Of a DNA stretch of 64,000 bases, positions 30,491 to 43,900 are shown one piece after another (within the stretch, counting starts at the first letter, position 1; every line of letters starts with the position of its first letter). The stretch is from Astropecten irregularis (taxonomy: Eukaryota; Echinodermata; Asteroidea; Paxillosida; Astropectinidae). The stretch lies in NCBI GenBank assembly GCA_963971285.1, contig OZ020244.1, positions 32,860,001 to 32,924,000 on the forward strand, given 5' to 3'. The position numbers and the translations under genes are program-made. The notes under the pieces were generated by a model. It ran no database searches. It was not told where the DNA came from and worked only from the letters and a program-made list of their open reading frames with translations.

Positions 30491-31772
30491 TTTCAGTTTA
30501 TTTAAGAACTGCATGCTGGCTAAAGCATCCGTTTTGGTTCTGGTTACATCATACAATGTACCACGTGGTATCGCGTTGTGGCCCATAGCAGCAAGGTTCC
30601 CATGGGTATAACGTAATAGCATCCTGGCTCACACAGTTTGGTTTGAGTTCAGTGTACACTTTACAGACTGATCCAACAGCAGAACAGGAAAACGACTGTT
30701 AAATCAACCTTGTGATTTAAATGCGCAGATATTGTTAATTATCACGTTGGGAAAAATCAAGAAATAATCACGCCTGTAAGGGCTAGCTTTCTTATGCTCT
30801 TCAAATCCCAATAAGTCCAATCTGACCTCCATCTCATCTCAAGGAAGAAGAAAAGAAATCAAAACTCATGAACAAAGAACAACTTATATCAATGAACACT
30901 GACGCATGCATTGCCTGTGGCTATAGATGGGTCTAGATTTGTCCATAGAGCTACAAAGTTATGGTTTGTCGCGTGAGGAATTCTGATACATGTATCTCGA
31001 TTTTGCAACATTTCTTCTGATCAAGTTGTTGCTACGTAAGCATTGTCTTGCTTAGTCCTTCTTAAGTGCTTACCAATAGGTTTTTAGATTTTAAAGCTCT
31101 TATATAAACCTTCAAGTTATTTCCCATTGTGCCTGAGTGGCAATGGCATACTGATAATCCAGCATTTCCTGGCCCTGCTATTGTAAGTTGCTTATTAATC
31201 CACTGATACCTGTAAGACTTTGTAAATAACAATATGCTGTAGTAAACAAGCCATTGCCTGATATTGGGCGCTATGTTCTCTTCTAAAGGTCTTTAAACCT
31301 AACTGCTGTTTCGGGGTCTAGTAATAATGTATCGAAGTACATGTATAAATCTGACCATCCACAATAATTGTAGCATTCCTCTCTTGATAAGTGCCAACAG
31401 CAGATTGCAAAATTATCCAAATAAAAAAAAATAATAATCAAAATTCAAAGAGTCATGACCAATTTGCCTAATTATCTTACTCTATGATCTAAGTCATCCA
31501 GGGTGTGAAGATCGAACTCTATTTATATTGTCCAATACCATGCTAGGATGTTATTTCTGAAAAACCATCTCCATGCTCCAATCAACACTCGAGGCGGGGT
31601 GGTGGGGGGGGATGGGGGCTGGAGTGTTAGGAATTACTCCTCCAGTATTCGTAACAGGTGTAAAACGAAACGACTGATGACGATTAGTGGTGGGGGTGGT
31701 GGGGGGGGGGGGCTGAAGTGATCACGCCATGTGGATTCACTTTCGTGGTGGCCTTGAAGACGAGTGTCTATC
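30491..31772. other. Intergenic region, nothing assigned
   Basis: G-rich GGTGG tracts lie near 31598 and 31690. No exon or complete element was recognised. Confidence 0.4.
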
Positions 31773-32050
31773 CAGGCACTGGCAATTGAAAAACAAATTC
31801 TGGAAAATACTGGATCTTTTCAGTTATTAAGCGCCAATTACATAAAACAAAACGCGTTGTGTAGGCTATAGGTGCATGTTTTTCTACTCCTAATAAGACA
31901 TAGCAGAAGCGAGTGTTAGAAGAAGGGTGAAGTTTCCCCCCCCCCCAAATGTTGGGTCTCTAGCACCCCACCCCACCCCCCAAAAAAATAAAATAACTGC
32001 TCATCTAGCCCCCCCCCCAAAAAAAAATGGCTCTTATGAAACCGCGCCTG
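31773..32050. mobile_element. hAT-like MITE, same family as 11731
   Basis: It starts CAGGCACTGG and ends AAACCGCGCCTG, with the shared inner CAGTTATTAAGCGCCAATTA. Flanks TGTCTATC (31765-31772) and TGTCCATC (32051-32058) are an 8-bp duplication with one mismatch. Confidence 0.65.
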
Positions 32051-32164
32051 TGTCCATCCACATCTAGGTACCATAGAAGTAGGCATACAGGCTGAAAAAT
32101 CATTGCAATCCATGCATGCTTCATGTGCACAAAGATTTTGGCTCTAGAACCGCGCCTGGGGCCA

Positions 32165-32207
32165 AAAGAGACAATCACCGCGACTTATAGAAAGACTTGG
32201 CCCCAAG
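32165..32207. mobile_element. Solo end of the fold-back element at 33720
   Basis: CACCGCGACTT then AGAAAGACTTGGCCCCAAGT matches the right end of 33720-33971. It adjoins a TTAA-family fragment, as the full copy does. Confidence 0.45.
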
Positions 32208-32285
32208 TCTAGGTTTTCCCTATTTTCTCGTAACTAAGATTTCCAATTGAGCTCAAGTGTTCACAGGTTCATTATTAATTTCATG

Positions 32286-32858
32286 GGATGTCGGTCACTT
32301 CGCCCACTTTCCACTCCCCCCATAACCACTTCGCCCACAACCACTTCGCCCACGTGTCACTTCGCCTACTTACCACTTCGCCCACTTACCACTTCGCCCA
32401 CGAGTCACTTCGCCCACTTTAATACCAACGCAATTTTAAATAAATGTACAGGGTTTAAACAAAATTTAACAAAGAATAAGCACATTATCACAAATCCCGA
32501 CCAAGAAGGAATTCCCACCTTCAATGACCTTGTTAATTCCACTTAAATCACCAAACAAAATCCACGGATCCAACTCTGTCCCAGGTATACTTAGATAAAT
32601 TGCAGTAAAAAGCATTACCTATTCAACTCATAATAATAATATTATAATTTATAATGACTCCTTCCCAGCCCTCCGGCATGATAAAATATACCCAATTATC
32701 ACACAATAATTATGTTCAGCTTGTTCATGTATGGCTGTTATGTACCGGTATACGGCGGCGTGTGGGCGAAGTGACGCGTGGGCGAAGTGACGGGTGGGCG
32801 AAGTGGTTGTGGGCGAAGTGGTTGTGGGGGAGTGGAAAGTGGGCGAAGTGACTGAAAC
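32286..32858. mobile_element. 573-bp TIR element built from CACTTCGCCCAC units, 8-bp target duplication
   Basis: ATTTCATG at 32278-32285 repeats at 32859-32866. The left end GTCACTTCGCCCACTTTCC and the following tandem CACTTCGCCCAC units are mirrored on the right as GTGGGCGAAGTG units. It is inserted into a TTAA-family fragment whose halves flank it (32211-32285 and 32859-32932). Confidence 0.75.
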
Positions 32859-33668
32859 ATTTCATGTACATGCTAGATTAGACAAAGTGTGAGGAGTGCT
32901 GTTCAGCGACCTCCAGCAATCATACATTTAATTGGGCTATTCGAGTATGGATAAAAGGTGGAACAAACAAATCATTCCCAAGTTTATCAACTTCCCTCGT
33001 GTTGCTGATAACTAGTAGTAGTACCGTAGTGTATACCGGAAGCGGGTATACCGGTAATTATACCGTAGCTTGTCCAAGTTTCCCTAAAACAAATCCCGAA
33101 ATTGCCTCTGTTGAACCATGGTTGAACAAGCCTATTATTGTGGCGTACATTATCAGAATGTTCCAACCGACATTTCAGTTTGTCTCCTCTGGATGGTGTC
33201 CCATTTTGTGCCTTTAACGCGTCGCATTTTCTTTTTTGGCCGTCGTTTTATTTTTTTTGGCCGTCGCATTTTTTGTGTTTTTTGTTTGTTTAAAAAAATC
33301 AATAAAGTTGTTCTAAGGTTTGTTGCATCCCCGTCCTGTTTCCTTCAATTTTTTTCTTGCTGGCGTTACAATTAACATATTTAAATCTGGTTGATTGATT
33401 ATTTTCTAACTGCTTACTATACAAGGCAGTGGAACTCCTGTTCTTCTCAGTTGGAATATTAATGAACTGATTTTCACACTTCATGCGACGGCAACAAAGA
33501 AAATGGCACGGCAAAAAAAAAAAATCGACGCGTTTACGGCACAATTAATAGAACAGTTACACCATACCTCTGTGTCATCATTTCACGTGGATTAATAAGT
33601 AGTAGCAGGCCCTACTTGTGCTTCAATTTACATCTCATCTTCTCATCCCATTTTAATTTCCATTTTTT

Positions 33669-34238
33669 CATGAAATGATAAATCTGTGAAATTTTGAGCT
33701 AAATCGGACATCTGAGTAAACTTGGAGCCAAGTCTTTCGAAGTCGCGGTGATCGATCGTCTCTTGTAACGCGAAACCTCGCGAAACCGCTGTACTTTCTC
33801 GCGAGACTCATTGTGGCAACGGCGAGAGTTCGGCTCTCGGCTCGGGACTTTTCTTTTCGAGAGCCGAGCTCTCGCCGTAGCCATGCGTCTCGCGAGAAAG
33901 TACAGCGTTTTCGCGAGAGCTGCGTGAAACAAGAGACGACCACCGCGACTTCGAAAGACTTGGCTCCAAGTCTAACATCAGTTTCTGAGTCACGAGAAAA
34001 TAGCGATAACCCGACTCATTTTTTCTTATAAAACATAAAGAATGGTTTTGATCTTAACCCGAGTTCCAAACTGCATTTCAGTATTTGTTTTACTAATTTC
34101 TGGATAAATATACCATTTAAGGCGGAAATAGTATTTTAACGGTATGTTTCTACCAACACCATCTTCATTACCCTGAAAGTTTTAGGTAAATCCGTGAACA
34201 TTTCTGTTTAGGTATGTTACCACTCCTGTACTGTATCT
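33669..34238. mobile_element. TTAA-family element, reverse orientation, interrupted
   Basis: The left part ends AAATCGGACATCTGAGT and resumes after 33984 as CTGAGTCACGAGAAAATAGC, ending GTTACCACTCCTGTACTG. Confidence 0.55.
33720..33971. mobile_element. 252-bp fold-back element with ACTTGGAGCCAAGTC ends
   Basis: ACTTGGAGCCAAGTCTTTCG at 33720 faces its near-exact inverse ending at 33971 over about 31 bp. Inner arms built on CTCGCGAGA and GAGAGCCGAG extend the hairpin. TCTGAGT occurs on both flanks. Confidence 0.65.
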
Positions 34239-34429
34239 TACTCGTTTTATTGCTATGTAGGCCTATATGTACAGGGTTGGAAATAAAATCAATGTGCAAA
34301 TAAATTGCAATTGAAATGATTGAAATTGAATCCATGGCTTTTATTTTGCATAATTTCTGGGTGTGAATGATGCCGGCTAATTTGGGCACCATCTATCTTT
34401 GGAGTTCTTATTATGTGCCTATTTAAGAA

Positions 34430-34783
34430 ACAGTACAGGATTGGTAACATTCTCAAAAATCTTTACAGATTAACATAAAACTTTCGGGCTATGACGATGG
34501 TGCTGGAACAAAGATATTGTTAAAATAATTCCGCTTGAAATTATGTATTTATCCAGAAAAGTAAAACAAAGACCGAAACAGTTTTGATCTCGGGGTAAGA
34601 TCAAAACAATTCTGTGTATTAAATAAGAAAAATTGAGTCGGGTTTTCGCTATGTTCTCGTGACTCAGAATGTCCGATTGAGCTCAAATTTTCAAAGGTTT
34701 ATCATTTCATGCACATGTTTGATCATACAAAGTGTGAGTGCTGTTCTGTGACTTTTACCAATCACGTATTACACCTTGAAAAA
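34430..34783. mobile_element. TTAA-family element, subfamily 2
   Basis: ACAGTACAGGATTGGTAACA starts it and CAATCACGTATTACACCTT ends it. It finishes about 110 bp before the gene D initiator exon. Confidence 0.55.
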
Positions 34784-34895
34784 CAAAAGACCGATATTTT
34801 TTAGCGAATGGAGAAATAATAAAAAAAACAACTAATTATGACATTCTTGATTTTGTTTCATTTTGTTTTTTCTTTTCTTTTTCCCGTTGCACAGG

Positions 34896-34962
34896 ATGAG
34901 GGCCGTTGTGGCAGCTATACTTTGTGTGCTGCTTGTCGTTGAGAAGGTGGCATTAGCCGGAA
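34896..34962 (+). CDS. Gene D exon 1: signal peptide
   Basis: The ATG at 34896 opens 22 codons of a typical signal peptide ending ALAG. The donor GTAAGT is at 34963, phase 1. A strong acceptor (a long pyrimidine tract, then GCACAG) ends at 34894, one base before GATG, so an upstream 5' UTR exon is likely. Confidence 0.78.
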
Positions 34963-37900
34963 GTAAGTACTTTCAATTTTTTTTATGGGGTGTAAGGTCT
35001 ACCGAAATAAAAATAAGACCAAGGCCCTACTTGTAGAACATTTTGTTCTGTCACAACTTCATCAACTGTCCCACCAGGAAAAGGAAACGTAGAGGGCGCA
35101 CTGCCACTTCAACGTGCACCAAAACATAACGTCAACATGCAACACGTGTACGGTGTAGATAATGTTACGGGAGCTCACTTCTGTCTGTTCTGATTATTAA
35201 ATCTGTCGGTGCTTTGTAAATTACGGTAAGATCAGGTTAGTACTCAGTATTAGTAGTATCATAAAAGCAATGCTCCATCATCTTGGCAATGGTAGCGATC
35301 TAAAAGATTGGTTGCTCAAACAATTTGCCACGTTGAAACATTATCATACCGGGCTTCGAATTCACTTGCAATTGTGCACAGAAAAGACATCCGATCCGGT
35401 CACTCCGACCAGTGCACCGGTGCTCATCAAATCAAACGCATAAGCTTAAAAAGCGAACTCAAAGATAAAATATTTCAGACCATGTAAAATTCTGTGTAGA
35501 GTATAATGATAATTACCCGGTAGATCATTTGCAAGGGCGACATCATACAGCCGGCCTAATGCAGTTTCATTTTTTTTTAAATGGGTTTTTCATTAATTTC
35601 AACTTGCACTGACTAAACTGATAATGGCATTAATTAACCCTACATCCCTGTCCTTGTGCCATTCCTTTTTGTAGTCCTCGTTTGATAGGCTCTTTAAATT
35701 GCCTTGAACCTTGTCCTTTATCTTTGCATGCTGTTCACCAAATTGGAAAAGAAATGTTTAATGTTTTTATGTTGCATTGGGAGCCTGAATTCTGAATATC
35801 AATAAGCCATTTAATTTGTGAATCTGTAGCTGTATCTAGTACACAGGCTTCTTTCAGTTTCATTGCATATAAACACCCTAGTTTGAATTTCCCAGACTAC
35901 TCTCACTCTTTTGCCATGTTACATTCATGTATATGATTCCGGGCAAGTTTTTGCATAGCGATACTCATCGCTGGAATGGACATTGGTTCCTTTGTGCCTT
36001 TCATATCCACCAATAGTGCATTGGTGCAAGATGCTATGTAAAGTACCAATTTGCTTAATGCGAATCATGTTGCCAGGCGCGGTTCTACGGGGGGGCTAGG
36101 GGGGGCTGTAGCCCCCCCCAAAATGTTGTCTAGCCCCCCAAAAAAATGCAAGTGAAAAAAAAAAAGTTCTTGAAAATACTGGATTTTTTCAGTTATTAAG
36201 CGCCAATTACATACAAAACGCGTTGTGTGGGCTATAATGTGCATGTTTTTCGACCCCTAATAAGACATAGCAGAAGCGAGTGTTAGAAGAATCCAAAATA
36301 TTGGGTCTTCTAGCCCCCCAAAAAATAATGGCTCTTCTAGCCCCCCCAAAATTTTGACTCTAGAACCGCGCCTGCATGTTGCATAGCAACAGAGCTGAGT
36401 TTTGACTAGTCTGGGAAATTCAAATTAGGGGTGTGTACATATGCAATGAAAAAAGTCAGTATTTGTTCCAGATACTATTCCGATTTAACTCGCAATCATG
36501 GATTATTGGTGGAATTATGGGTTAGTTTATTAGAACCAGATGATTGGAATTAATTCTTTAGATCCTGAGAAAAATTGATTTAAATACAAGTTTCATACAA
36601 ATCATACAATCAATGATGTACATGAAGTAATTGTCAAATGTCCAACTTGTCCATTTTAGAACAATGAATGGTTTATGCCTAGTTGTGTCTTAACTTCAAC
36701 TTTGTGTTGCTTTGAATTCCAAACATTCAGGAACGAGAACAGTGGATGGCGATGATTATGTTTGTAAGAAAATCCGAGCTGTGTGTCCCCATGAGCTGAT
36801 ATTCACCGGGACTGTGTGTGGAAGTAATGGCATCACCTACCCGTCCAAATGTGACTTGGTACGAGAGGTCTGCAGACGAGATGTCGGCCAAACGTTTGAT
36901 TTCAATCACCTTGGAGTATGTACAGGTACTGAGACTGAGAATCAGCAAACTGACAAAACAAACTCTTCTCACTTGATCAATACCAATTGAAGGACATTAA
37001 ACTGTTCCCGTAACCACTGACATTGCTTCATATGCATTAATTGTGGAAGCACTGCTTTTGAGACAGCAGAAAGTCTTCAAAAGCCAGTTGAAATTTCCCC
37101 CACAGTTAAAAATGTTCCCCTTTTCATGCATACCCACACATACATGTTTTATCTTCCAAACTGAGGACATCCTGTTGTTCTTGCACACGAGTGAAAATAA
37201 TATTGAATGTTAAGTTCCAATTTAAACTAAAATTAAGTTTGAAGCTACCGTTTCTTCAGAGAAAATATTGAGAACATGAAGAGAACAGTGCTAGAGTGAC
37301 CAAATTCACCAAGGCAGTCCCTGCATTTGCCTCCTTTGTCCTACATGTCGCACACTTTATTTTATAACTGAAAGTTTTTTGAACCCTCACCCTGTTTTTG
37401 TCAGTTTAAAGGAAATGGAATATTTGAAGCCGAAACAAATAATGAACAAACATTCAAACAGTTTAAATTCCCGCTGTCAATTTTTCATTGTTGCATCAAG
37501 AAAGTTTGAATTTTGTAAGGGAAAGTCAAAGTCTCCCATTAACTCTTGCCCAAGTACATCCCGCCATCTTAAGTTGTAATGTTCCCAATATAATCGATCA
37601 GGGAACAATGAGAAAATTATAAAATTTAAAATATAAAACCACTCCTCATGATAACCATAAAAGTAAGACTTTTTGCTTAAATACTTACCTCATTAAAAAA
37701 ACATCTTTTCAGACACTGACTGTCCGACTCACTGCAGAGGTGAAGGTTTTCACTATGTGTGTGGCCTCGTTGGATGTAGGGAGCGAACCTTCAGAAACCT
37801 TTGTCATCTGAAGAAGGTCAGCACAGCATGTAAACCAGAACGTCGCATTCCACTGACATTTGCCTACACTGGTTTTTGTCGCCAACCGGGACGCCCTATG

Positions 37901-40900
37901 CCCAATTGCACTGGTAAGCTTTTCTTTCATAAACAAAACACACATTATAGCTTTTGCTTCACATAAAAAGCACATATTATTAAAAGGAAGTTGGATATTC
38001 ATGCTCTTACAGAGAAAAGTATTGAAGACTGAAGAGAATATTCAGTATTTCTAAAATATGAACATAAAATAACACAATTTTTAAGCAGTGTTTTTGTACT
38101 AAAAATACGTACAGTGTATGACTTGAGTACATGCAAGTACTTGATCTGTACTCATTTCCATGTACTAGAATAATAAATATGTAAGTTCACCTTTTCATCA
38201 AACACAATTTATGAAGAGTTGGGGATGATATGCTTGTTGTCTTCCAGGCTTGTTGCAAATTTCACAGTTAATTATGTCAGGGATTTCCAATATTGTACAA
38301 TGTGGGTATGAAGATCATTAGAAATTAAGTATCAAGGGGAGTGCAAAGTGCACTTGCAAGGTTTGCAAACATGAGACCTCAAAATTGTTGCAGAAAGGAA
38401 GTCTCTTCCACCTCCATAGTTATAGCCAAAACTCTTATAAGCTTAAAAGAAGGAAAAGATTTGGTCCCAACTCTTAATGTTTCTTTGTTTTTAACTCATC
38501 GTTATTATTTTCAGAGGAGGAAACAATAGATCCACCAAGCATAGTGCGGACTGAGCTACCTATCAACATTAAACTACCAACAACACCTCAAACCTCTGAT
38601 GCTCCAGTAGAGCCCACTGATGCTCCAGTACAGGCCACTGATGCTCCAGTCGATCCCACTGATGCTCCAGTCGATCCCACTGATGCTCCTGTCGAGCCCA
38701 CTGATGCACCAGTCGAGCCCACTGATGCTCCAGTTGAGTCCACTGATGCTCCAGTCGAACCAACCGATGCTCCAGTCGAACCCACTGATGCTCCAGTTGA
38801 ACCAACCGATGCGCCAGTCGAACCCACTGATGCTCCAGTTGAACCCACCGATGCTCCAGTTGAACCCACCGATGCACCAGTAAAGCGCACTGATGCTCCA
38901 GTCGAACCAACTGATGCTCCAGTTGAGCCCACTGATGCTCCAGTCAAGCCCACCGATGCTCCAGTCGAGCCCACTGATGCTCCAGTCGAGCCCACTGATG
39001 CTCCAGTCGAACCAACGGATGCTCCAGTTGAACCCACCGATGCTCCAGTTGAACCCACCGATGCTCCAGTCGAACCAACTGACGCTCCAGTCGAACCAAC
39101 CGATGCACCAGTCAAGCTCACTGATGCACCAGTCAAGCCCACTGATGCTCCAGTCGAACCCACTGATGCCCCAGTCGAACCAACTGATGCTCCTGTCAAG
39201 CCCACTGATGCACCAGTCAAGCCCACTGATGCTCCAGTCGAACCCACTGATGCTCCAGTTGAGCCCACTGATGCTCCAGTCGAACCCACCGATGCTCTAG
39301 TCGAACCAACTGATGCTCCAGTCGAACCAACCGATGCTCCAGTCGAACCAACTGATGCTCCAGTCGAACCAACCGATGCTCCAGTTGAACCCACTGATGC
39401 TCCAGTCGAACCAACTGACGCTCCAGTCGAACCAACTGATGCACCAGTCGAACCCACTGATGCTCCAGTCGAGCCCACTGATGCTCCAGTCGAGCCCACT
39501 GATGCTCCAGTCGAACCAACTGATGCTCCTGTCAAGCCCACTGATGCACCAGTCAAGCCCACTGATGCTCCAGTTGAGCCCACTGATGCTCCAGTCGAAC
39601 CCACCGATGCTCCAGTCGAACCAACTGATGCTCCAGTCGAACAAACCGATGCTCCAGTTGAACCCACTGATGCTCCAGTCGAACCAACTGACGCTCCAGT
39701 CGAACCAACTGATGCACCAGTCGAACCAACCGATGCACCAGTCAAGCCCACTGATGCTCCAGTCGAACCAACTGAAGCTCCAGTCGAACCCACTGATGCC
39801 CCAGTCGAACCAACTGATGCTCCTGTCAAGCCCACTGATGCACCAGTCAAGCCCACTGATGCTCCAGTTGAGCCCACTGATGCTCCAGTCGAACCCACCG
39901 ATGCTCCAGTCGAACCAACTGATGCTCCAGTCGAACCAACGGATGCTCCAGTTGAACCCACTGATGCTCCAGTCGAACCAACTGATGCTCCAGTCAAACC
40001 AACCGATGCTCCAGTTGTACCCACTGATGCTCCGGTCGAGCCCACTGATGCTCCAGTCGAACCAACAGATGCTCCAGTCGAACCCACTGATGCCCCAGTC
40101 GAACCAACTGATGCTCCTGTCAAGCCCACTGATGCACCAGTCAAGCCCACTGATGCTCCAGTCGAACCCACTGATGCTCCAGTTGAGCCCACTGATGCTC
40201 CAGTCGAACCCACCGATGCTCTAGTCGAACCAACTGATGCTCCAGTCGAACCAACCGATGCTCCAGTTGAACCCACTGATGCTCCAGTCGAACCAACTGA
40301 TGCTCCAGTTGAGCCCACTGATGCTCCAGTCGAACCCACCGATGCTCCAGTCGAACCAACTGATGCTCCAGTCGAACCAACCGATGCTCCAGTTGAACCC
40401 ACTGATGCTCCAGTCGAACCAACTGACGCTCCAGTCGAACCAACCGATGCACCAGTCAAGCCCACTGATGCTCCAGTCGAACCAACTGATGCTCCAGTCG
40501 AACCAACCGATGCTCCAGTCGAGCCCACTGATGCTCCAGTCGAGGCCACTGATGCTCCAGTCGAACCAACAGATGCTCCAGTTGAACCCACCGATGCTCC
40601 AGTTGAACCCACCGATGCTCCAGTTGAACCCACTGATGCTCCAGTCGAACCAACTGATGCTCCAGTTGAGCCCACTGATGCTCCAGTCGAACCATCTGAA
40701 GCTCCAGTCGAACCCACTGATGCCCCAGTCGAACCAACTGATGCTCCTGTCAAGCCCACTGATGCACCAGTCAAGCCCACTGATGCTCCAGTCGAACCCA
40801 CTGATGCTCCAGTTGAGCCCACTGATGCTCCAGTCGAACCCACCGATGCTCCGGTCGAACCAACTGATGCTCCAGTCGAACCAACCGATGCTCCAGTTGA

Positions 40901-43900
40901 ACCCACCGATGCTCCAGTTGAACCCACTCATGCTCCAGTTGAACCCACTGATGCTCCAGTCGAACCAACTGATGCTCCAGTTGAGCCCACTGATGCTCCA
41001 GTCGAACCAACTGAAGCTCCAGTCGAACCCACTGATGCCCCAGTCGAACCAACTGAAGCTCCTGTCAAGTCCACTGATGCACCAGTCAAGCCAACTGATG
41101 ATCCAGTCGAACCAACTGATGCTCCGGTCGAACCCACCGATGCTCCAGTCGAGCCCACTGATGCTCCAGTCGAACCAACTGATGCTCCAGTCGAACCAAC
41201 CGATGCTCCAGTTGAGCCCACTGATGATCCAGTCGAACCAACCGATGCACCAGTCAAGCCCACTGATGCTCCAGTCGAGCCCACTGATGCTCCAGTCGAA
41301 CCAACAGATGCTCCAGTTGAACCCACCGATGCTCCAGTTGAACCCACCGATGCTCCAGTTGAACCCACTGATGCTCCAGTCGAACCAACTGATGCTCCAG
41401 TTGAGCCCACTGATGCTCCAGTCGAACCAACTGAAGCTCCAGTCGAACCCACTGATGCCCCAGTCGAACCAACTGATGCTCCTGTCAAGTCCACTGATGC
41501 ACCAGTCAAGCCTACTGATGCTCCAGTCGAACCCACCGATGCTCCAGTTGAACCTACTGATGCTCCAGTCGAACCAACCGATGCTCCAGTTGAACCCACT
41601 GATGCTCCAGTCGAACCAACTGACGCTCCAGTCGAACCAACTGATGCACCAGTCGAACCAACCGATGCACCAGTCAAGCCCACTGATGCTCCAGTCGAAC
41701 CCACTGATGCTCCAGTTGAGCCCACTGATGCTCCAGTCGAACCCACTGATGCTCCACTTGAGCCCACTGATGCTCCAGTCGAACCCACTGATGCTCCAGT
41801 TGAGCCCACTGATGCTCCTGTCGAACCCACCGATGCTCCAGTCGAACCAACTGATGCTCCAGTCGAACCAACTGATGCTCCAGTCGAACCAACCGATGCT
41901 CCAGTTGAACCCACTGATGCTCCAGTCGAACCAACTGATGCTCCAGTCGAACCAACCGATGCTCCAGTTGAACCCACTGATGCTCCAGTCGAACCAACTG
42001 ACGCTCCAGTCGAACCAACCGATGCACCAGTCAAGCCCACTGATGCACCAGTCAAGCCCACTGATGCTCCAGTTGAGCCCACTGATGCTCCAGTCGAACC
42101 CACCGATGCTCCAGTCGAACCAACTGATGCTCCAGTCGAACCAACCGATGCTCCAGTTGAACCCACTGATGCTCCAGTCGAACCAACTGATGCTCCAGTC
42201 GAACCAACCGATGCTCCAGTTGAACACACTGATGCTCCAGTCGAACCAACTGACGCTCCAGTCGAACCAACCGATGCACCAGTCAAACCCACTGATGCAC
42301 CAGTCAAGCCCACTGATGCTCCAGTTGAACCCACTGATGCTCCAGTCGAACCAACCGATGCACCAGTCAAGCCCACTGATGCTCCAGTTGAACCAACCGA
42401 TGCTCCAGTTGAACCCACTGATGCTCCAGTCGAACCAACTGACGCTCCAGTCGAACCAACTGATGCACAAGTTGAACCCACTGATGCTCCAGTCGAGCCC
42501 ACCGATGCTCCAGTCGAGCCCACTGATGCCCCAGTCGAACCAACTTATGCTCCTGTCAAGCCCACTGATGCACCAGTCAAGCCCACTGCCGCTCCAGTCG
42601 AACCCACTGATGCTCCAGTTGAGCCCACTGATGCTCCAGTTGAACCCACTGATGCTCCAGTCGAACCCACTGACGCTCCAGTCGAACCAACCGATGCACC
42701 AGTCAAGCCCACTGATGCTCCAGTCGAACCAACTGATGCTCCAGTCAAACCAACCGATGCTCCAGTTGTACCCACTGATGCTCCGGTCGAGCCCACTGAT
42801 GCTCCAGTCGAACCAACAGATGCTCCAGTCGAACCCACTGATGCCCCAGTCGAACCAACTGATGCTCCTGTCAAGCCCACTGATGCACCAGTCAAGCCCA
42901 CTGATGCTCCAGTCGAACCCACTGATGCTCCAGTTGAGCCCACTGATGCTCCAGTCGAACCCACCGATGCTCTAGTCGAACCAACTGATGCTCCAGTCGA
43001 ACCAACCGATGCTCCAGTTGAACCCACTGATGCTCCAGTCGAACCAACTGATGCTCCAGTTGAGCCCACTGATGCTCCAGTCGAACCCACCGATGCTCCA
43101 GTCGAACCAACTGATGCTCCAGTCGAACCAACCGATGCTCCAGTTGAACCCACTGATGCTCCAGTCGAACCAACTGACGCTCCAGTCGAACCAACCGATG
43201 CACCAGTCAAGCCCACTGATGCTCCAGTCGAACCAACTGATGCTCCAGTCGAACCCACCGATGCTCCAGTCGAGCCCACTGATGCTCCAGTCGAGGCCAC
43301 TGATGCTCCAGTCGAACCAACAGATGCTCCAGTTGAACCCACCGATGCTCCAGTTGAACCCACCGATGCTCCAGTTGAACCCACTGATGCTCCAGTCGAA
43401 CCAACTGATGCTCCAGTTGAGCCCACTGATGCTCCAGTCGAACCAACTGAAGCTCCAGTCGAACCCACTGATGCCCCAGTCGAACCAACTGATGCTCCTG
43501 TCAAGCCCACTGATGCACCAGTCAAGCCCACTGATGCTCCAGTCGAACCCACTGATGCTCCAGTTGAGCCCACTGATGCTCCAGTCGAACCCACCGATGC
43601 TCCGGTCGAACCAACTGATGCTCCAGTCGAACCAACCGATGCTCCAGTTGAACCCACCGATGCTCCAGTTGAACCCACTCATGCTCCAGTTGAACCCACT
43701 GATGCTCCAGTCGAACCAACTGATGCTCCAGTTGAGCCCACTGATGCTCCAGTCGAACCAACTGAAGCTCAAGTCGAACCCACTGATGCCCCAGTCGAAC
43801 CAACTGAAGCTCCTGTCAAGTCCACTGATGCACCAGTCAAGCCCACTGATGCTCCAGTCGAACCCACTGATGCTCCAGTTGAGCCCACTGATGCTCCAGT

